A model generated the notes under the pieces. That model searched no databases. It worked only from the letters and a program-made list of their open reading frames with translations, and was not told the origin of the DNA. The translations under genes were made by a program, and so were the position numbers. This document shows, in pieces, positions 6,393 to 9,285 of a stretch of 9,285 nt of DNA (position 1 is the first letter of the stretch; each line of letters opens with the position of its first letter). The stretch lies in the NCBI GenBank assembly GCA_013153105.1, contig JAADFC010000026.1:1-9285 (forward strand), in the 5' to 3' direction. Source of the DNA: Thermoproteota archaeon. GTDB taxonomy: Archaea > Thermoproteota > Thermoprotei_A > Sulfolobales > Pyrodictiaceae.

Positions 6393-7703
6393 CTAGCGAA
6401 CGTCTTCACCGCCCTCCCTCCCCCCGGCCGGCGGGGGTTGCGGGGTTTTCCGGGCTTCCCCGCGGCCCAGTAGCCGGTGGGCCCGGGCGAGCTCGTTGCG
6501 GGCCAGGGCGGCGAGGAGGTTCAGCTCGGCGGCCAGGACTGTGGCTGCTATTATCTCGGCGAGCTTCCTCGCGTTGCTCCCCGGCGGGTCTCCGCCGCCG
6601 GCGGCGCCTAGGAGCTGTAGGGCCTCCCGCTGGGTGGGGAGCCTGGTTCCGCCGCCCACGGTGCCGACCTCGAGGCTGGGCATGGTGACGCTGATGTAGA
6701 GGTCTCCGCCGCGCAGCTCGGTCCATGTGAAGGTTGTGCTGCTCTCCACCACCTGGGCGACGTCCTGGCCGGTGGCTATGAATATGGCTGCGACCACGTT
6801 GGCTGCGTGGGCGTTGAAGCCGCCGAGGCTCCCGGCCATGGCGCTTCCTAGGAGGTTCTTCGCCTTAGCCACGTAGTCTATGGCCTCCGGCGTGGTCTTG
6901 AGCGTCTCCTCGACGACCCTCCGCGGCAGGAGGGCCTCCGCGGTCACTGTCTTGCCGCGGCCTAGTATGAGGTTGGTGGCGGCCGGCTTCTTGTCGGTGC
7001 ACATGTTGCCGCTTATGGCGACGAGGCGGGCCTCGCCGGGGAACCCCTCTAGTATGCGCCGCACAGCGGCGTCCGTAGCTATAGTGGCCATGTTCATTCC
7101 CATGGCGTCGCCGGTGTGGTAGACGAAGCGTAGCCAGACGAGGTTCCCCGCTATGAAGGGCTGCACCTCGAGTAGCCTCCCGTGCCTGGTCGTGGACTCC
7201 GCTGCCCGCCTCACCTCCTCCATGTTCTCCCTGACCCACTCCACGAGCCTCACGGCCTCCTCGAGGCTGGGCGTCCAGAGGAGGGGGGCCCGGGCCATGC
7301 CGTCGCGGAGGACCCGCGTCCTAGCCCCGCCGGCCATGGTTACGGCCTTCGCGCCCCTGTTAACGCTCGCGACCAGCGCCCCCTCGGTGGTGGCGAGGGG
7401 GATGTAGAAGTCTCCGCGCGCGTACTCGCCGAGGACCCTCAGGGGCCCCGCCACGCCCACCGGCACCTGCACGGCGCCTATCGGGTTCTCTATATTGCGG
7501 CCAACGAGCTCCTCGAAGTCTAGTATAGTGCTGCCTATGCTCGACAAGCCTACGCCGAGCATCCTCTCCAGCGCCAGCCGCCTCGCCAACGCGGCCGCGT
7601 TGGCGTTGCCTAGGAGGCGCTCCGCCTCGTGCATCTTCACCTCGCCACGGGCTATACGCTCCGCCACCTCCTCAACCCGGCTCCTCCACTCGGCCTCAGT
7701 CAA
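6393..7703 (-). CDS. hmgA: 3-hydroxy-3-methylglutaryl-CoA reductase, class I
   Basis: The enzyme reduces HMG-CoA to mevalonate with NAD(P)H, the committing step to archaeal isoprenoid ether lipids. It is a soluble 436-residue protein without membrane segments. All four catalytic residues are visible: Glu107 in ATTEGALVAS, Lys238 in GNMCTDKKPAA, Asp314 in ATGQD and His409 in ELARAHR. ENPIGAVQVPVGVAGPL (72-88) is the substrate-binding signature, and DAMGMNMATIA (199-209) belongs to the cofactor-binding region. The C-terminal tail after about 411 is Pro/Gly/Arg-rich and probably disordered. The start is TTG 7703, supported by relatives having a similar short lead into RGEVKMHEAERLL. GGTG (7714-7717) sits 10 bases before it, inside a hairpin loop. 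It converges on ppcA and is divergent from the HerA-like gene. Confidence 0.96.
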   Translation of the reverse strand: MTEAEWRSRVEEVAERIARGEVKMHEAERLLGNANAAALARRLALERMLGVGLSSIGSTILDFEELVGRNIENPIGAVQVPVGVAGPLRVLGEYARGDFYIPLATTEGALVASVNRGAKAVTMAGGARTRVLRDGMARAPLLWTPSLEEAVRLVEWVRENMEEVRRAAESTTRHGRLLEVQPFIAGNLVWLRFVYHTGDAMGMNMATIATDAAVRRILEGFPGEARLVAISGNMCTDKKPAATNLILGRGKTVTAEALLPRRVVEETLKTTPEAIDYVAKAKNLLGSAMAGSLGGFNAHAANVVAAIFIATGQDVAQVVESSTTFTWTELRGGDLYISVTMPSLEVGTVGGGTRLPTQREALQLLGAAGGGDPPGSNARKLAEIIAATVLAAELNLLAALARNELARAHRLLGRGEARKTPQPPPAGGREGGEDVR

Positions 7704-7732
7704 GCCCCGGGCACACCAACGCTACCCGGGGC
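7704..7732. repeat. Perfect inverted repeat abutting the HMG-CoA reductase start
   Basis: GCCCCGGG (7704-7711) and CCCGGGGC (7725-7732) form a perfect 8-bp stem with a 13-base loop. It ends at the base next to the TTG start. In minus-strand RNA the loop would present GGTG, the only Shine-Dalgarno-like element. It could be an RNA hairpin over the ribosome site or a DNA operator. Confidence 0.45.
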
Positions 7733-7774
7733 GGTGCTCCCCTTCTCAGTCTCGCCCCGCACCCCCTCCCGGAT

Positions 7775-7810
7775 GGGCGGGCATGCCGCCCTGGGGCTCC
7801 CGGGGGGCGG
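7775..7810 (+). promoter_or_regulatory. Three-arm, mutually exclusive hairpin region before the HerA-like gene
   Basis: GGGCGG occurs at 7775-7780 and again at 7805-7810, and CCGCCC at 7786-7791 lies between them. The middle arm can pair with either copy. Pairing with the second copy would mask the G-rich stretch just before ATG 7813. The six-base all-GC arms make chance occurrence plausible. No TATA-like box is visible in the 7704-7812 spacer. Confidence 0.3.
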
Positions 7811-7812
7811 GG

Positions 7813-9201
7813 ATGCTCCGCCGCGGCCTCTACGTCGCCTCGCTCGACGAGCGCCTCATCCCGTTCCTGGAGACGCTCTACCGCGGGTTAAGCGTGGCCG
7901 GCGCGAGCTACAGAGTGTCATGCCGGGGCGGCAGGTGCACGGCCGCCATAGAGGGGGCCGAGCCGAGGCTCCTGGAGGCCGTGCTCGAGGCGCCCGGCCT
8001 CGTGGTCGGGGAGTGCAGCCTCTCCACCGGCTGCCCGGAGCCCGGAGGCATCCTTCCCCCTCCACCGGCGCCGGTGCCGCCCCGGCCCCGGGGGCTGCCC
8101 CGGCGGGGCTTCCGGCTGGGCGTCGCGGGGCCGAGAGGCGTGGAGGCGAGGCTCGACCCCGAGACCCTGAAGCGCCACCTGGCCGTGGTGGGCTCCACGG
8201 GGGCGGGCAAGAGCCACACCGCGGCGAGGATAGCAGCCTGCAGCGCCAGGACGGGCTACGCGGTATACGTAATAGACTGGCATGGCGAGTACCGAGGCCT
8301 ACTCTCGAGCCTCGGCGTCGAGGCCCGGGAGGAGACGCCCCCGGCCCCGATGGCTGGCGGCGGCCTGAGCCTCGAGGACAGCATATCGATAGCAGAGGAG
8401 GTCCTCGACCTATCGCCGCAGCAGGCGCTGCTCCTAACAGCGCTCCTGGCAGCCAAGATGCTCGACGAAGCCGAGGCTGTGAGAGCCCTCTCGAGCATAT
8501 ACAGCGAGACCACCGCAGCAGCCGCGCCGGCCAGGGGCAGCATAGAGAGGATCGCCGCGATAATACGGGACGCGGCGGACGCCCACGACCTATTCAGGGC
8601 GGCGCTCGAGGCCTACAGGCTGCGCATGAGCCAGGCGCCCCCGAAGGGGGAGACAGAGGTCTGGGCAGCCCTCCTACGGCGCCTGGGCATGATAGGGCTG
8701 GACCCGAGCACCGGCCGCTACTTCACCCTCGAACCGCAAGGCCAAACGGAGCCCAGGCCCGGTACGGTCACCATAATAGCAGCCCACCGAGTCCCAGGCG
8801 GAACCCGCCGCAAGCTCTACACGCTCTACACGATAGCCGCCATACACATAGCAGCCGCCCGCACCGGCACACCAACACTCATAGTCGTCGACGAAGCCCA
8901 CAACATAGCTCGCACACGCACGCTGGAACACATACTCAGCGACGCGAGAAAGATGAACACCGCGATAACACTCGTACTTCACACTCCACGGCTCCTAACG
9001 CCGCAGGCAGCGGCGAACATAAACACCTGGATAATCCACCGCGTCACAAGCCGCGACGACATAAGGGCGCTAGAGGCCGTGCTGCCCAGCGACTACGCCG
9101 AGCTGCTGCCCAGGCTCCCCCAGGGCGCGGCTGTCTACACGACGCCGGAAGCGCAGGAACCGGCGGTCCTGAGGGTCTACGGTGCTGCGGCTCCGTGTTA
9201 G
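7813..9201 (+). CDS. HerA-like P-loop ATPase (DUF87/FtsK-HerA superfamily)
   Basis: This 462-residue protein belongs to the HerA family of DNA-translocating ATPases, which in archaea work with NurA nuclease in end resection. Walker A is VVGSTGAGKS (125-134), preceded by LDPETLKRHLA as is usual in HerA. VIDWHGEYRGLL (153-164) matches the family's VIDxHGEY element. Walker B with catalytic Glu is LIVVDEAHNIA (356-366). The sensor region is ITLVLHTPR (385-393), where many relatives have a Gln-Arg-Pro-Ser motif. WIIHRVTSRDDIRAL (406-420) is the region that carries the trans-acting Arg. The N-terminal 120 residues are not an obvious HAS-barrel and carry C37, C42, C68 and C74. A Pro-rich linker (81-97) joins them to the ATPase core. 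I chose ATG 7813. ATG 7783 in the same frame would add ten residues. No nurA, mre11 or rad50 gene is in view, so its partner is unknown. The 3' half is richer in C and A than the 5' half. Confidence 0.8.
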   Translation: MLRRGLYVASLDERLIPFLETLYRGLSVAGASYRVSCRGGRCTAAIEGAEPRLLEAVLEAPGLVVGECSLSTGCPEPGGILPPPPAPVPPRPRGLPRRGFRLGVAGPRGVEARLDPETLKRHLAVVGSTGAGKSHTAARIAACSARTGYAVYVIDWHGEYRGLLSSLGVEAREETPPAPMAGGGLSLEDSISIAEEVLDLSPQQALLLTALLAAKMLDEAEAVRALSSIYSETTAAAAPARGSIERIAAIIRDAADAHDLFRAALEAYRLRMSQAPPKGETEVWAALLRRLGMIGLDPSTGRYFTLEPQGQTEPRPGTVTIIAAHRVPGGTRRKLYTLYTIAAIHIAAARTGTPTLIVVDEAHNIARTRTLEHILSDARKMNTAITLVLHTPRLLTPQAAANINTWIIHRVTSRDDIRALEAVLPSDYAELLPRLPQGAAVYTTPEAQEPAVLRVYGAAAPC

Positions 9202-9215
9202 GAGGAGCGTGTTGT

Positions 9216-9239
9216 GCCCCCGGGAGCGCGTCCGGGGGC
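9216..9239. repeat. GC-rich hairpin between the HerA-like gene and the tRNA
   Basis: GCCCCCGG (9216-9223) and CCGGGGGC (9232-9239) are perfect 8-bp complements with an 8-base loop. It lies 15 bases after the HerA-like stop and 17 bases beyond the tRNA 3' end. It might protect or end either transcript. No T-tract follows on either strand, so I do not call it a terminator. Confidence 0.45.
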
Positions 9240-9256
9240 TCTCGGGGTTCTGGGGG

Positions 9257-9285
9257 TGGTGGACCGGCCGGGATTTGAACCCGGG
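9257..9285 (-). tRNA. tRNA 3' end (T arm, acceptor strand and CCA), rest beyond the window
   Basis: Read on the minus strand, a T arm has stem CCGGG/CCCGG (9280-9284 and 9268-9272) around the seven-base loop TTCAAAT. Then come the 3' acceptor strand CCGGTCC (9261-9267), the discriminator A (9260) and an encoded CCA (9257-9259). The geometry is exact for a tRNA, and the missing 5' acceptor strand should read GGACCGG. The anticodon is outside the window, so the amino acid cannot be given. Confidence 0.93.

Noticed and set aside
7629..9278. Plus-strand open frame of 549 codons overlapping the HerA-like gene
   Set aside because: It is out of frame with the Walker A and B motifs, and its Arg/Gly/Pro/His-rich content has no domain. 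It is a shadow.
1..9285. CRISPR array, transposase, integrase or defence cluster
   Set aside because: No regular repeat-spacer pattern, terminal inverted repeat or transposase motif was seen. The HerA-like gene has no defence partner in view.

Overview
The window reads as chromosomal DNA from a high-GC hyperthermophilic crenarchaeon, probably Desulfurococcales-like. I cannot name the genus. The evidence is the gene content: an archaeal-type PEP carboxylase, a class I HMG-CoA reductase, a HerA-type ATPase and an ATPase-less Lon-like secreted protease. Supporting signs are ATA as the usual Ile codon, AGG as a frequent Arg codon, GTG and TTG starts, TATA-like boxes, and a tRNA whose CCA is encoded in the DNA. 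Coding density is very high and no stretch above 150 bases lacks a gene. I saw no insertion sequence, CRISPR array or prophage.

Layout from left to right. Positions 1-1882 (minus) hold the N-terminal 627 residues of a secreted S16 (Lon-like) serine protease that runs off the left edge. A short divergent intergenic region with an inverted repeat follows, then a winged-helix regulator (2007-2504, plus). That regulator converges on the methionine/cysteine gene at 2501-3685 so tightly that the two stop codons share one CTAG. The PLP-dependent cystathionine gamma-synthase-like gene and homoserine kinase (3703-4647) form a two-gene minus-strand operon. It is divergent from archaeal PEP carboxylase (4806-6335, plus), and a single TATA-like element lies between them. 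HMG-CoA reductase (6393-7703, minus) converges on PEP carboxylase. It is divergent from a HerA-like ATPase (7813-9201, plus) across a hairpin-rich 109-bp spacer. The right edge cuts the 3' end of a minus-strand tRNA.

How the genes connect. PEP carboxylase makes oxaloacetate, the precursor of aspartate and so of homoserine. Homoserine kinase makes O-phosphohomoserine, and the adjacent transsulfuration-type enzyme could use it directly. The block 2501-6335 may therefore be one metabolic neighbourhood for the aspartate family (inference). HMG-CoA reductase supplies mevalonate for archaeal isoprenoid lipids. The regulator may control the divergent protease (inference).

Most genes are recognisable families. 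I see no wholly new multi-gene system. The items most worth a second look are the exported Lon-like protease with its neighbouring regulator, the possible O-phosphohomoserine route, and the unusual cysteine-bearing N-terminus and leader of the HerA-like protein.
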